Origin: Microbacterium sp.
GTDB taxonomy: Bacteria > Actinomycetota > Actinomycetes > Actinomycetales > Microbacteriaceae
Length of the DNA stretch: 64,000 nucleotides
NCBI GenBank assembly: GCA_031277885.1
Contig: JAITLM010000029.1
Coordinates: 1 to 64,000, forward strand
Direction of reading: 5' to 3'
Shown piece after piece: positions 36,220-44,192 of the stretch. Position 1 is the first letter of the stretch. Each line of letters starts with the position of its first letter. Position numbers and translations under genes: made by a program. The notes below the pieces were generated by a model. It was not told the DNA's origin and did not search any database. It worked only from the letters and a program-made list of their open reading frames with translations.

Positions 36220-36705
36220 ATGGCAACCCTTGATCGCACCGATCTCGACATCCTCGAGATGCTCTCCGCCGACCCGCGCACGACGGTGGTCGCGATGGCC
36301 GAGAAGCTGCGCCTCTCCCGCAACACCATCCAGGCCCGCATGGCCCGGCTGGAGCAGACCGGGGTGTTCCTGCCCTATGAGCGCGCCTTCTCCCCCGCTG
36401 TCCTCGGGTACCCGCTGCAAGCCTTCGTGAGCATCGGCGTCCGCCAGACCGAGCTGCCCCGGATCATCGCCGAGCTCGCACGCGTGCCGGAGGTCGTGCA
36501 GGCGCACGGCCTGAGCGGTTCGATCGATCTGCTCGCACTCGTCGCCTGCCGCGACGCGCGCCACCTGTTCGACACCGACGCCCGTATCCTCTCGATCGAC
36601 GGCGTGGAGCGGACCGAGACGTCGCTCGCGATGGGCGAGGTCATCCCGTTCCGCGTCGGCGGCCTTATGGGGCTGGCACGACGAGAGGCCGGAGGAACCG
36701 CCTGA
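36220..36705 (+). CDS. Lrp/AsnC family transcriptional regulator
   Basis: A 161-residue feast/famine regulator. The N-terminal HTH is seen in DRTDLDILEMLSADPRTTVVAMAEKLRLSRNTIQARMARLEQ-like order (residues 5-48), followed by a RAM ligand-binding domain. It is divergent from the 2-oxoacid dehydrogenase operon and so probably its regulator, responding to a branched-chain amino acid or oxoacid. The ATG at 36220 lies 8 nt after TAGCCT with no Shine-Dalgarno, suggesting a leaderless mRNA. Its last 41 nt overlap, tail to tail, the coding sequence of the alpha/beta hydrolase gene on the other strand. Confidence 0.9.
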   Translation: MATLDRTDLDILEMLSADPRTTVVAMAEKLRLSRNTIQARMARLEQTGVFLPYERAFSPAVLGYPLQAFVSIGVRQTELPRIIAELARVPEVVQAHGLSGSIDLLALVACRDARHLFDTDARILSIDGVERTETSLAMGEVIPFRVGGLMGLARREAGGTA

Positions 36706-37564
36706 TCGCGCCCGCGGCCTCGGCCGGGGTCTCGTAGTGGATCAGATGCCCGACGTGCGCGATCTCGACGAGCTCGGCGTCCGGGAAGAGAGGCACGAGC
36801 GCGCGCTCGGCCTCGATCGGGGTGATGTCGTCGCGCTGCGCGGCCACCAGCAGGGTCGGGACCGCGATACGCGGCGCGAACTCGCGGACGTCGTGCGAGA
36901 CGCTCGTGCGGAACGCCTGGCTGAGCACGTCACGGTCGGAGAACCGTGAGAAGTACGTGTCGTGCTGATCGTGCACGAACCGGCGCAGTTCCGGATCCCG
37001 CGTCTTCGCCATCGCGATGCTCATCGCGCGCACGATGACCCTGTTGCGCAGAAGCTCGGTGCCGAGGGCCTCGGGAAGCCGCGCGCCGAGGGCGTAGTAG
37101 AGCATGGCCAGACGCGTCAGCACCGCCTTCGGTCCTTCCAGCGCGGGCGCGCCGATCGGATTGACCAGGATCAACCGCGGCGTCTCCAGTCCCCCGGCGA
37201 CGGCGGCGGAGGCCACGATCGAGCCGAAGGAGTGACCCAGGACGACCGCGCCAGGGGCGACCTGCGCGGCGAAGGCCGTGAGCCACTGGGCGTAGGCGTC
37301 GATGTCGTGCTCACGTCCGGGAAGCGGCGCCGTCTCGCCGAAACCCGGGAGATCCGGCATGATCACGCGCACTCCCGGAAGGTGGGCGACGACGGGCTCG
37401 AGCCCGTGGTGCTCGCCGCGGAAGCCGTGCACGGCGAGAACCGTGACCTCCGCGCCCTCAGGACCGTAGACCCAGTACGCGGTTCGTCCGCCGAGGACCT
37501 CGGCCTCCTGCCGGTGCACGGGGATGCGATCCAGGCGTGCGGCATAGGGGGAAGGCGCGGGCAT
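36665..37564 (-). CDS. Alpha/beta fold hydrolase
   Basis: A 299-residue serine hydrolase. The oxyanion region is LAVHGFRGEHHG, the DLPGFGETAPLPG strand follows, the nucleophile elbow is VLGHSFGSIVASA with Ser near residue 116, the acid is in AAQRDDITPIE, and the catalytic His is in AHVGHLIHYETP. A helical cap lies between. It resembles esterases/haloperoxidase-like enzymes of unknown substrate. TAGACT ends exactly 6 nt before the ATG at 37564 with no ribosome site. The C-terminal 41 nt overlap the Lrp gene. Confidence 0.87.
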   Translation of the reverse strand: MPAPSPYAARLDRIPVHRQEAEVLGGRTAYWVYGPEGAEVTVLAVHGFRGEHHGLEPVVAHLPGVRVIMPDLPGFGETAPLPGREHDIDAYAQWLTAFAAQVAPGAVVLGHSFGSIVASAAVAGGLETPRLILVNPIGAPALEGPKAVLTRLAMLYYALGARLPEALGTELLRNRVIVRAMSIAMAKTRDPELRRFVHDQHDTYFSRFSDRDVLSQAFRTSVSHDVREFAPRIAVPTLLVAAQRDDITPIEAERALVPLFPDAELVEIAHVGHLIHYETPAEAAGAIRRFLRPLVVPAP

Positions 37565-37570
37565 GCCTCG

Positions 37571-37576
37571 AGTCTA
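37571..37576 (-). promoter_or_regulatory. Putative -10 of leaderless alpha/beta hydrolase gene
   Basis: TAGACT on the minus strand, 6 nt before the ATG at 37564. Confidence 0.55.
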
Positions 37577-37642
37577 CGGGCGCGATCCCGGCCGCCTGCG
37601 CGCACTGCCGCGCGCCGGACCGGCGATGTCGGCCCCTCGCCC

Positions 37643-37648
37643 TACGGT
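37643..37648 (+). promoter_or_regulatory. Putative -10 of leaderless exonuclease gene
   Basis: TACGGT, 6 nt before the ATG at 37655. Confidence 0.5.
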
Positions 37649-37654
37649 GGCGTC

Positions 37655-38401
37655 ATGACCGCTTTGACGCCGCTGCCGCCCTGGGTGACCCGCGTCGGAG
37701 TCTTCGACCTCGAGACCACGGGGATCGACGTCACGCGGGATCGCATCGTCACCGCGCACGTCGGCGTGCTGGACCACCACGGCGCCGAGATCGCGGCACG
37801 GACATGGCTGGCGGATCCTGGCGTACCCATCCCGGCCGGCGCCACCGCGATCCACGGCATCACCTCGGAGCGCGCGCACCGCGACGGCTCTCCCGCGGCC
37901 CAGGTCATCGCAGGCGTGGTCGCGGCTCTGAGATCCCTCCTGGACCAGGGTGTGCCGGTCGTGGCCTACAACGCGGCGTTCGACTTCTCCCTCCTCGCGC
38001 ATGAGGCGCGACGGCACAGGATCGCGCCGCTGGAGAACCCGTCTCCGGTGATCGATCCACTGATCATCGACAAGACCTACGACCGCTACCGCCCCGGCAA
38101 GAGGACGCTCGAGATCGTCGCCGCGCACTACGGGGTCGATCTGACCGGCGCGCACGACGCCTCCGCGGATGCCGTCGCGGCGGGCCGGGTCGCGCAGGCC
38201 CTCGCCCAGCGCTTCCCGCTCCCGCCCAGCGCCGGCGAGCTGCACACCCGTCAGATCGGCTGGGCGCGAGCACAGGCCGCGAGCCTCACCGACTACTTCG
38301 TGCGCATCGGGCGCATCGAACCGACCGAGCGCGTCGACGGACGCTGGCCCGTCCGCGACGGTGATGCCACCCGTCAGGACGTCTCGGCCGGATCCCTCTG
38401 A
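37655..38401 (+). CDS. DnaQ-like 3'-5' exonuclease
   Basis: A 248-residue DEDDh exonuclease of the epsilon/RNase T superfamily. Exo I is VFDLETTGIDV near residues 18-27, Exo II is AYNAAFDFSLL, and Exo III is HDASADAVAAGRV. The segment HGITSERAH is also typical. There is no polymerase or BRCT fusion. The C-terminal 60 residues contain HTRQIGWARAQAASLTDYF, a stretch seen in actinobacterial exonuclease domain proteins. It may proofread or trim nucleic acids. The ATG is preceded by TACGGT-N6 and a poor GGTGG. The frame is open far upstream but only antisense to the hydrolase gene. Confidence 0.87.
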   Translation: MTALTPLPPWVTRVGVFDLETTGIDVTRDRIVTAHVGVLDHHGAEIAARTWLADPGVPIPAGATAIHGITSERAHRDGSPAAQVIAGVVAALRSLLDQGVPVVAYNAAFDFSLLAHEARRHRIAPLENPSPVIDPLIIDKTYDRYRPGKRTLEIVAAHYGVDLTGAHDASADAVAAGRVAQALAQRFPLPPSAGELHTRQIGWARAQAASLTDYFVRIGRIEPTERVDGRWPVRDGDATRQDVSAGSL

Positions 38402-38430
38402 CGACGGATCCGGATCCGCGTCGGGCGGCG

Positions 38431-38436
38431 TAGCCT
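38431..38436 (+). promoter_or_regulatory. Putative -10 of leaderless small membrane protein gene
   Basis: TAGCCT, 6 nt before the GTG at 38443. Confidence 0.5.
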
Positions 38437-38442
38437 GCTGGT

Positions 38443-38736
38443 GTGAAGGAGACCCTGAACGCGGTGCTGGGCTGGGGCGCTGTCGCCCTGCCCGTCGCGC
38501 TCGGGCTGTACATCCTCGGCTACGCCGTGTGGACGCTCTCCCCACGCCGACCGCTCGAGAAGCGCTATGCCGGGCGCGGCGGAGGAATCGGCGGCGCCTT
38601 CGACAGCGTGTTCGCCCCTTCGTCGATGGAGGCCGAGGCCGAACGCGACCGGCAGACCCGGCGGACCGCTCCGGCGCCCGCCCCCGGCGACCCGCCGTGG
38701 GGAATCGACGGCGACAGGATCCGGATCGACCTCTGA
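38443..38736 (+). CDS. Small single-pass membrane protein, unknown function
   Basis: A 97-residue protein that I do not recognise by function. It has one hydrophobic helix (about residues 9-31, GWGAVALPVALGLYILGYAVW), then a basic cytosolic-looking stretch LSPRRPLEKRYAGRGGG, an acidic/charged middle and a Pro-rich segment ending in DRIRIDL. The GTG at 38443 follows TAGCCT by 6 nt, supporting a real leaderless start. The coding reading looks conserved-like rather than random because of the clean membrane helix and charge pattern. It lies between the exonuclease gene and a small coiled-coil gene. Confidence 0.6.
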   Translation: MKETLNAVLGWGAVALPVALGLYILGYAVWTLSPRRPLEKRYAGRGGGIGGAFDSVFAPSSMEAEAERDRQTRRTAPAPAPGDPPWGIDGDRIRIDL

Positions 38737-38810
38737 GCCGCACGGTCGGCACCCGCGGACGGGCGCGCGGTAAACTGGGCGGTTACCCGATGGAGGGAGA
38801 CCCGATCGCC

Positions 38811-39029
38811 ATGATGAACGACACCGAGCGCATCGACGTCCTCGAACGCGAGATCGAGAGGATGCAGACCGTCATCGACTTCCTGCAGGTGACGTTCGCT
38901 CACGAGCCGAAGCGCAAGAACCGCTTCCGGCGCGTGATCCGGCACGCCGAGGGCAAGATCGACGGCATCCGGTTCGCCCTGGAGACGATCCGGTCCTCGC
39001 CGTCCGACGCCGGAGGACCCTGCTCCTAG
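38811..39029 (+). CDS. Small coiled-coil protein, unknown function
   Basis: A 72-residue charged protein. The N-terminal half forms a heptad-like helix (DTERIDVLEREIERMQTVIDFL). A basic stretch follows (EPKRKNRFRRVIRHAEGKIDG), and then a short Ser/Pro/Gly tail. It could bind nucleic acid or a partner protein. I choose the ATG at 38811, with GGAGGGAGA about 11 nt upstream. Other possibilities are the ATG at 38814, or one at 38790 after TAAACT. A strong terminator directly follows. Confidence 0.55.
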   Translation: MMNDTERIDVLEREIERMQTVIDFLQVTFAHEPKRKNRFRRVIRHAEGKIDGIRFALETIRSSPSDAGGPCS

Positions 39030-39035
39030 ACAGCG

Positions 39036-39069
39036 GAAAGCCCCGTCCTCGATCGAGGACGGGGCTTTC
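39036..39069. terminator. Strong bidirectional terminator
   Basis: A perfect 34-nt palindrome with arms 39036-39052 and 39053-39069, flanked by A-run and T-run ends (GAAAG/CTTTC). It lies between the small coiled-coil gene and the convergent rpmE2. Confidence 0.85.
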
Positions 39070-39079
39070 GCGGAGGCGA

Positions 39080-39337
39080 TTACTTGGAGGAACCGCCGAA
39101 GTTCTTGAAGCGCTGGTTGAACTTCTCGACACGGCCGGCCGAGTCCATGATGCGCTGCTTGCCCGTGTAGAACGGGTGCGAGGCCGAGGAGATCTCGACG
39201 TCGATGACGGGGTACTCCACGCCGTCCAGCTCGATCGTCTTGTCGCTCGTGACCGTCGAACGGGTGAGGAACGTGTCGCCCGAACCGAGGTCGCGGAACA
39301 CGACGGCCTGGTACTGGGGGTGGATGTCAGTCTTCAT
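39080..39337 (-). CDS. rpmE2: 50S ribosomal protein L31 type B
   Basis: An 85-residue L31 of the zinc-free (C-) type: the CxxC pair of L31 type A is absent. Typical segments are [16 protein letters not shown] at the N-terminus, [17 protein letters not shown] in the middle, and [27 protein letters not shown] at the C-terminus. It substitutes for the zinc-containing form, often under zinc limitation. The ATG follows TAAGGAATCCC. The leader of about 67 nt from a TAGAAT -10 (39412-39417) contains a 6-bp CCCTGG/CCAGGG hairpin (39356-39373). I see no certain Zur box. Confidence 0.95.
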   Translation of the reverse strand: MKTDIHPQYQAVVFRDLGSGDTFLTRSTVTSDKTIELDGVEYPVIDVEISSASHPFYTGKQRIMDSAGRVEKFNQRFKNFGGSSK

Positions 39338-39422
39338 GGGATTCCTTACGTGGTGCCCTGGATTGTGCCAGGGGCGAGGGAAGTCTGCGGTGCAGAGCGC
39401 ACCAAGGATCGATTCTAACAGA

Positions 39423-40205
39423 TCAGGCGGCGCGTGCCGCGTAGCGGCCTTCGACCCGGTCCAGCGAGATCGGCATGCCGAATGCGTCGCTCAGCGCCTC
39501 GGCCGTGAGCGTCTGCTCGATCGGTCCCGCCGCGACGATCGCGCCGTCGCACAGCAGCAGGACGTGCGTGAAGCCGACCGGGATCTCCTCGACGTGGTGC
39601 GTGACCATGACCATCGCGGGCGTCGTCGGCGACTGGGCGAATCCGCCGAGCAGGGCCAGCAGCTCCTCGCGTGCGCCGAGGTCGAGGCTCGCACTCGGCT
39701 CGTCCAGCAGCAGCAGTTCCGGATCGGTCATCACGGCCCGCGCGATCTGCACGCGCTTCTGCTCGCCGTCGCTGAGCGTGCCGAAGTGGCGCTCGGCGAG
39801 ATGCTCCAGATGCCACTGCTCGAGAACGCGCATCGCGCGGCGCTCGTCGATCGACTCGTAGGACTCGTTCCAGCGCCCCATGACCGAGTACGCCGCGGTC
39901 ATGACGGTGTTCAGCACGGTCTCGTCGGCGGGGATCCGGCGGGCCATCGCCGAGGAGGCGAAGCCGATCCGCGGACGGATCTCGAACACGTCGGTGCGGC
40001 CGAGGGTCTCCCCCAGGATGTCGACCCGACCCTGGGTCGGATGCATGAGGGTGTCTGCCAGCTGGAGCAGCGTCGTCTTACCCGCGCCGTTGGGACCGAG
40101 CACGACCCAGCGCTGGTCGTCCTCGACGGTCCAGGTGAGGTGATCGACGATGTTGCGGCCGTCGCGGCGCACCACGACATCCGAGAATTCGAGGACGGCA
40201 GACAT
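39423..40205 (-). CDS. ABC transporter ATP-binding protein
   Basis: A 260-residue cytosolic ABC ATPase. Walker A is GPNGAGKT at 37-44, the signature reads [10 protein letters not shown] (Asp in place of the usual second Gly), Walker B is [12 protein letters not shown], and the switch His is in [10 protein letters not shown]. No permease gene adjoins it, so the transporter partner is elsewhere or the protein acts otherwise. ModF/iron-type ATPases with a similar signature exist, but the substrate is not assignable. The ATG at 40205 lies 6 nt after TAGGCT. GAAGG in that space may double as a ribosome site. Confidence 0.88.
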   Translation of the reverse strand: MSAVLEFSDVVVRRDGRNIVDHLTWTVEDDQRWVVLGPNGAGKTTLLQLADTLMHPTQGRVDILGETLGRTDVFEIRPRIGFASSAMARRIPADETVLNTVMTAAYSVMGRWNESYESIDERRAMRVLEQWHLEHLAERHFGTLSDGEQKRVQIARAVMTDPELLLLDEPSASLDLGAREELLALLGGFAQSPTTPAMVMVTHHVEEIPVGFTHVLLLCDGAIVAAGPIEQTLTAEALSDAFGMPISLDRVEGRYAARAA

Positions 40206-40211
40206 GCCTTC

Positions 40212-40217
40212 AGCCTA
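40212..40217 (-). promoter_or_regulatory. Putative -10 of the ABC ATPase gene
   Basis: TAGGCT on the minus strand, 6 nt before the ATG at 40205. The same 15-nt promoter-start word occurs at sufT. Confidence 0.5.
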
Positions 40218-40221
40218 TCGG

Positions 40222-41406
40222 TCAGGCCGTCAGCTCCTCGTAGAGCGCCCTTGTCGTGTCGGCGATCGCGCCCCAGCTGAACTCCTCCGCCGCGCGACGT
40301 CGCCCCGCCTCGCCGTACGCCTTCGCCTGCGCGGGATCCGAGACGACCTCGGTCAGCACGGCGGCGAGATCCGACACGTAGCGATCCGGATCCACCGGGG
40401 TCCCCGTGCCGTCCTGCACCTGCTCGATCGGGACCAGGCGGCCGGTCACGCGGTCGTCCACGACCTCGGGGATCCCTCCCGTCGCGGTCCCGACGACCGC
40501 CGCTCCACAGGCCATCGCCTCGAGGTTCACGATGCCGAGCGGCTCGTACACGGACGGGCATACGAACGTCGTCGCGGCGGTGAGGATCGCGGAGAGCTCG
40601 TGCCGGGGCAGCATCCGCTCGATCCAGACCACGCCCTGCCGCGTCGCCTGCAGACCACGGACGAGCTCCTGCACCTCGGCCATGATCTCCGGGGTGTCCG
40701 GCGCGCCGGCGCACAGCACCAGCTGCACCTCGGGCGGGAGCAGCGCTGCCGCCCGCAGCAGGTAGGGCAGGCCCTTCTGACGCGTGATCCGCCCGACGAA
40801 CACGACGGACGGCCGGTCGGGATCGATGCCCTGGGCGCGCACGAAATCGGGGTCGTCTACCGGGTGCCAGGCCTCCACGTCGATGCCGTTGTGGATGACA
40901 CGCACCTTCGCGGGATCCACCTGCGGATAACTGCGCAGGATGTCGGCGCGCATGCCCGCGCTCACCGCGATGATCGCTGCCGCGTTCTCGTAGGCGAGTC
41001 TCTCCACGCCGCTCGAGACCGCATAGCCGCCGCCGAGCTGCTCCGCCTTCCACGGCCGCAGCGGCTCGAGGCTGTGCGCGGTGAGCACGTGCGGGATGCC
41101 GTGCAGCTGCGACGCGATGTGCCCGGCGAAGTTCGCGTACCAGGTGTGACTGTGCACGACGTCGGCGCCTGCGACGTCCGGCACGATGACCAGATCCGTG
41201 CCCAGCGTCTGCAGCGCGGCGTTCGCCGAGGCCAGTTCCGCAGGAGTTCGGTAAGCCGTCACATCCTGTTCATCCCGCTCCGCGCCGAAGGCCCGAACCC
41301 GCACATCGATGCTCTCTCGCAGGGCTTTCACCAGCTCCGCGACATGCACGCCGGCCCCTCCGTAGATCTCCGGCGGGTACTCCTTGGTGACGATGTCGAC
41401 GCGCAT
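40222..41406 (-). CDS. glgA: Glycogen synthase / maltose-1-phosphate synthase (GT4, GlgM type)
   Basis: A 394-residue GT4 glycosyltransferase. The N-terminal acceptor site is KEYPPEIYGGAGVHVAELVKAL. The donor side shows VFVGRITRQKGLPYLL and the E-x7-E element EPLGIVNLEAMACGAAVVGT followed by GGIPEVV. Actinobacterial proteins of this type (GlgM, Rv1212c-like) use ADP-glucose to make maltose-1-phosphate or to extend alpha-glucan. It is divergent from glgC, which makes ADP-glucose, the same pairing as in mycobacteria. TAGCGT lies 7 nt before the ATG and no Shine-Dalgarno is present, suggesting a leaderless mRNA. Confidence 0.92.
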   Translation of the reverse strand: MRVDIVTKEYPPEIYGGAGVHVAELVKALRESIDVRVRAFGAERDEQDVTAYRTPAELASANAALQTLGTDLVIVPDVAGADVVHSHTWYANFAGHIASQLHGIPHVLTAHSLEPLRPWKAEQLGGGYAVSSGVERLAYENAAAIIAVSAGMRADILRSYPQVDPAKVRVIHNGIDVEAWHPVDDPDFVRAQGIDPDRPSVVFVGRITRQKGLPYLLRAAALLPPEVQLVLCAGAPDTPEIMAEVQELVRGLQATRQGVVWIERMLPRHELSAILTAATTFVCPSVYEPLGIVNLEAMACGAAVVGTATGGIPEVVDDRVTGRLVPIEQVQDGTGTPVDPDRYVSDLAAVLTEVVSDPAQAKAYGEAGRRRAAEEFSWGAIADTTRALYEELTA

Positions 41407-41413
41407 GTCGTGA

Positions 41414-41446
41414 ACGCTAGTACATGCATCGACGTGGCTCTATGGT
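41414..41446. promoter_or_regulatory. Overlapping divergent promoters of glgA and glgC
   Basis: The glgA -10 (TAGCGT, minus, 41414-41419) and the glgC -10 (TATGGT, plus, 41441-41446) are only 21 nt apart. They sit 7 and 6 nt from their ATGs. Polymerase on one would cover the -35 of the other. Confidence 0.5.
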
Positions 41447-41452
41447 GGACCC

Positions 41453-42697
41453 ATGTCGGCACCAAAGAAGGTTTTCGGGATCATCCTCGCCGGCGGCGAG
41501 GGCAAGCGGCTCATGCCTCTGACGGCGGATCGAGCCAAGCCCGCCGTGCCCTTCGGCGGTCAGTACCGATTGATCGATTTCGCGATCTCCAACCTGATCA
41601 ACTCGGGTCTGCGCCAGATCGTGGTCCTCACGCAGTACAAGTCCCACAGCCTCGACAGGCACATCTCGCAGACCTGGCGGATGTCGGCGCTGCTCGACTC
41701 CTACGTCACCTCGGTGCCCGCTCAGCAGCGACTCGGCAAGCGCTGGTTCTCCGGATCCGCGGACGCGATCCTGCAGAGCCTGAACCTGATCCTGGACGAG
41801 AAGCCCGACATCGTCGTCGTGATCGGCGCCGACCACGTCTATCGCATGGACTTCCGCCAGATGATCGACGCGCACATCGAATCCGGCGCGCGCGCCACGG
41901 TCGCCGGCATCCGGCAGCCGCTCGCCCTGGCCTCGCAGTTCGGCGTGATCGACGTCGCGGACGACGACTCCGGCCGCATCAACCAGTTCCTGGAGAAGCC
42001 GTCCGACCCGACGGGGCTCCCGGACTCCCCGCACGAGGTGCTCGCCTCGATGGGCAACTACGTGTTCGACGCCGATGCGCTCATCGAGGCCGTCGAGGCC
42101 GACGGCGAGCTGGCCGGGTCCAACCACGACATGGGCGGCGACATCGTCCCCTACTTCGTCGGCCGCGGAGAGGCCGGCTTCTACGACATGAAGCAGAACG
42201 AGGTTCCGGGCTCCTCCCCGCGCGACCGCTCCTACTGGCGGGACGTGGGCACGATCGAGTCGTTCTTCGACGCGCACATGGATCTGATCTCCACGCTGCC
42301 GATCTTCAACCTGTACAACATGGAGTGGCCGATCCACGCGCAGGCGGTGAACTCGCCGCCCGCGAAGTTCGTGCGCGACTCGGTCGGGCGGATCGGCAAT
42401 GCGATCGACTCCATCGTGTCGCTCGGATCCGTGCTCTCCGGCACGCATCTCGAACGTAGTGTCGTCGGTCCGTGGACCCTCGCCGCCGGCGGGTCGACGA
42501 TCACCGACTCGGTGCTGTTCGACGGCGTGAGGGTCGGACAGGGCGCGCGCGTGCACAGGGCGATCCTGGACAAGAACGTCGTGCTGCTCGACGGCGCCAC
42601 GGTCGGCGTCGATCGGGAGCGCGACCTCGACCGCGGCTTCACGATCACCGAGACCGGCTTGACCGTGGTCGGCAAGGGAGTGCGCATCGAGCGCTGA
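41453..42697 (+). CDS. glgC: Glucose-1-phosphate adenylyltransferase
   Basis: A 414-residue ADP-glucose pyrophosphorylase, the committed step of alpha-glucan synthesis. The nucleotide-binding start is [27 protein letters not shown] (residues about 10-36). [14 protein letters not shown] follows, then the glucose-1-phosphate region FLEKPSDP and the [18 protein letters not shown] motif. The C-terminal part is a left-handed beta-helix with regulatory function. The ATG at 41453 lies 6 nt after TATGGT with no ribosome site. It is divergent from glgA with overlapping promoters. Confidence 0.95.
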   Translation: MSAPKKVFGIILAGGEGKRLMPLTADRAKPAVPFGGQYRLIDFAISNLINSGLRQIVVLTQYKSHSLDRHISQTWRMSALLDSYVTSVPAQQRLGKRWFSGSADAILQSLNLILDEKPDIVVVIGADHVYRMDFRQMIDAHIESGARATVAGIRQPLALASQFGVIDVADDDSGRINQFLEKPSDPTGLPDSPHEVLASMGNYVFDADALIEAVEADGELAGSNHDMGGDIVPYFVGRGEAGFYDMKQNEVPGSSPRDRSYWRDVGTIESFFDAHMDLISTLPIFNLYNMEWPIHAQAVNSPPAKFVRDSVGRIGNAIDSIVSLGSVLSGTHLERSVVGPWTLAAGGSTITDSVLFDGVRVGQGARVHRAILDKNVVLLDGATVGVDRERDLDRGFTITETGLTVVGKGVRIER

Positions 42698-42748
42698 ACG
42701 GAGCCCGTCCCGATCGTCACAGCGGCGGGGACGCGCCGGCCCGGCCGC

Positions 42749-42754
42749 TACGCT
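42749..42754 (+). promoter_or_regulatory. Putative -10 of leaderless serB
   Basis: TACGCT, 6 nt before the GTG at 42761. Confidence 0.5.
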
Positions 42755-42760
42755 CATCGA

Positions 42761-43396
42761 GTGACCTCCGCGCGCTTCCTCGTCGTCCTCGATGCCGATT
42801 CCACGCTCATCCGCAACGAGGTGATCGAACTCCTCGCCGAGGAGGCCGGCCGCCGGGACGAGGTCCAGGCCGCGACCGAGGCGGCGATGCGCGGCGAGGT
42901 CGACTTCGCGACGAGCCTGCGCTCGCGCGTCGCGGCGCTGACCGGCGTCCCCACGGCCTCGTTCGAGCGGGTGCGCAGCCGTATCGAGCCCACCCCCGGA
43001 GTGCGCGAGCTCACTGCGGCCGTGCACGAGCGCGGCGGCGTGGTCGGCGTGGTCTCGGGAGGTTTCCACGAGATCCTCGACGCCATCGCGCCGGAGCTCG
43101 GCGTGGACCGGTGGCGTGCGAACCGTCTCGAGGTCGCGGAGGATGCGCTGACCGGACGGGTCGACGGCGCCATCGTCGACGGCGCGGCCAAGGCGGCGTC
43201 CCTGCGGGAATGGGCCGCCGATCTCGGCATCGCCCCCCGCGCCACGATCGCGATCGGCGACGGCGCGAACGACCTTCCGATGATGGCGGCGGCGGGGCTG
43301 GGTCTCGCCTTCAACGCGAAGCCCGCCGTCCGCGCGGCGGCCTCGCTCGTCGTCGGCCGGGTCGACCTGTCCCAGGCCATCCCGCTGCTGCCCTGA
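42761..43396 (+). CDS. serB: Phosphoserine phosphatase SerB
   Basis: A 211-residue HAD phosphatase completing serine biosynthesis. The nucleophile motif is VLDADSTLI (residues 8-16), the Glu-containing cap start is RNEVIELLAEEAG, motif II is GVVSGGFHEIL, the lysine is in DGAAKAASL, and motif III is AIGDGANDLPMMAAAGLG. Unlike many SerB proteins it has no N-terminal ACT domains. GTG start at 42761 with TACGCT 6 nt upstream and no Shine-Dalgarno. A GC-rich hairpin (43403-43428) follows the stop. Confidence 0.92.
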   Translation: MTSARFLVVLDADSTLIRNEVIELLAEEAGRRDEVQAATEAAMRGEVDFATSLRSRVAALTGVPTASFERVRSRIEPTPGVRELTAAVHERGGVVGVVSGGFHEILDAIAPELGVDRWRANRLEVAEDALTGRVDGAIVDGAAKAASLREWAADLGIAPRATIAIGDGANDLPMMAAAGLGLAFNAKPAVRAAASLVVGRVDLSQAIPLLP

Positions 43397-43402
43397 CCGC
43401 AC

Positions 43403-43428
43403 GGCCGGCCCCGCGGCGCCGGCCGGCC
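43403..43428 (+). terminator. Possible terminator after serB
   Basis: Two GGCCGGCC words (43403-43410, 43421-43428) flank a GC-rich loop and can pair. There is no T tail. Confidence 0.35.
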
Positions 43429-43455
43429 CCCTGGCGCTCTGTCGGCGGCCCCGCC

Positions 43456-43461
43456 TAGCGT
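43456..43461 (+). promoter_or_regulatory. Putative -10 of leaderless hydrolase gene
   Basis: TAGCGT, 6 nt before the ATG at 43468. Confidence 0.5.
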
Positions 43462-43467
43462 GGGCGC

Positions 43468-44160
43468 ATGGACATTATCCTCGTTCCCGGCCTCTGGCTC
43501 GATGCCGACTCCTGGACCCCTGTGCTCGAACCGCTGCGCGAGGCCGGCCATACGCCGCGGCCGCTGACGCTGCCCGGCGTGGGTGCGCCGTCTTCCGGAT
43601 CCGCCGACCTGCGCTTGGACGACTGGATCGCCGCGGTCGTCGCCGCGGTCGACGAGGCGCAGGGCGACGTGGTGCTCGTCGGCCACTCCGGTGGGGGCAA
43701 CGTGATCTGGGGCGCCGTGGATGCGCGTCCCGACCGCGTGCGCCGTGCGGTCTTCGTCGACACGGTCCCTCCGCCGAACGGCAGCGGGATCAGCGAGTTC
43801 CCGGTGGTGGACGGGGTCATCCCGTTCCCCGGCTGGGACTTCTTCGACGCGAGCGACGTCGAGGATCTCGACGCGCCGACCCGAGAGGCGGCGGCCCGCG
43901 CCGCGCAGAGCGTCCCCGCGCGGATCCCGACGGATCCGATCGCGCTGGCGGATCCGCGTCGCTACGACGTCCCGGCGACCCTGCTCATGGGGTCGCTCAC
44001 GCAGCCCGAGCTCGAGGGATACCTCGAGCAGTGGGGCTCGTACGGCGACGAGTACCGCGGCATCCGCGACGCCGAGGTCGTGCGGATCGGATCCGGTCAC
44101 TGGCCGCAGTACTCGGCCCCGGAACGGCTCGCGGAGCTGCTGGTCGCGGCCGTCCGCTGA
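43468..44160 (+). CDS. Alpha/beta fold hydrolase (salicylate esterase-like)
   Basis: A 230-residue serine hydrolase of the small group with MDIILVPGLWLDADSWTPVL at the N-terminus. The nucleophile elbow is VLVGHSGGGNVIWGA with Ser near residue 75, and the catalytic His is in IGSGHWPQYSAPERLAELL at the C-terminus. The acid is not certain. The family includes salicylate esterase/methyl-ketone-type enzymes, and the substrate is unknown. The start at 43468 is supported by TAGCGT-N6-ATG. It is convergent with fabG across a short gap. Confidence 0.85.
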   Translation: MDIILVPGLWLDADSWTPVLEPLREAGHTPRPLTLPGVGAPSSGSADLRLDDWIAAVVAAVDEAQGDVVLVGHSGGGNVIWGAVDARPDRVRRAVFVDTVPPPNGSGISEFPVVDGVIPFPGWDFFDASDVEDLDAPTREAAARAAQSVPARIPTDPIALADPRRYDVPATLLMGSLTQPELEGYLEQWGSYGDEYRGIRDAEVVRIGSGHWPQYSAPERLAELLVAAVR

Positions 44161-44192
44161 CGCGGACGGTCACGCGCGGGGATCGGCGCGCT

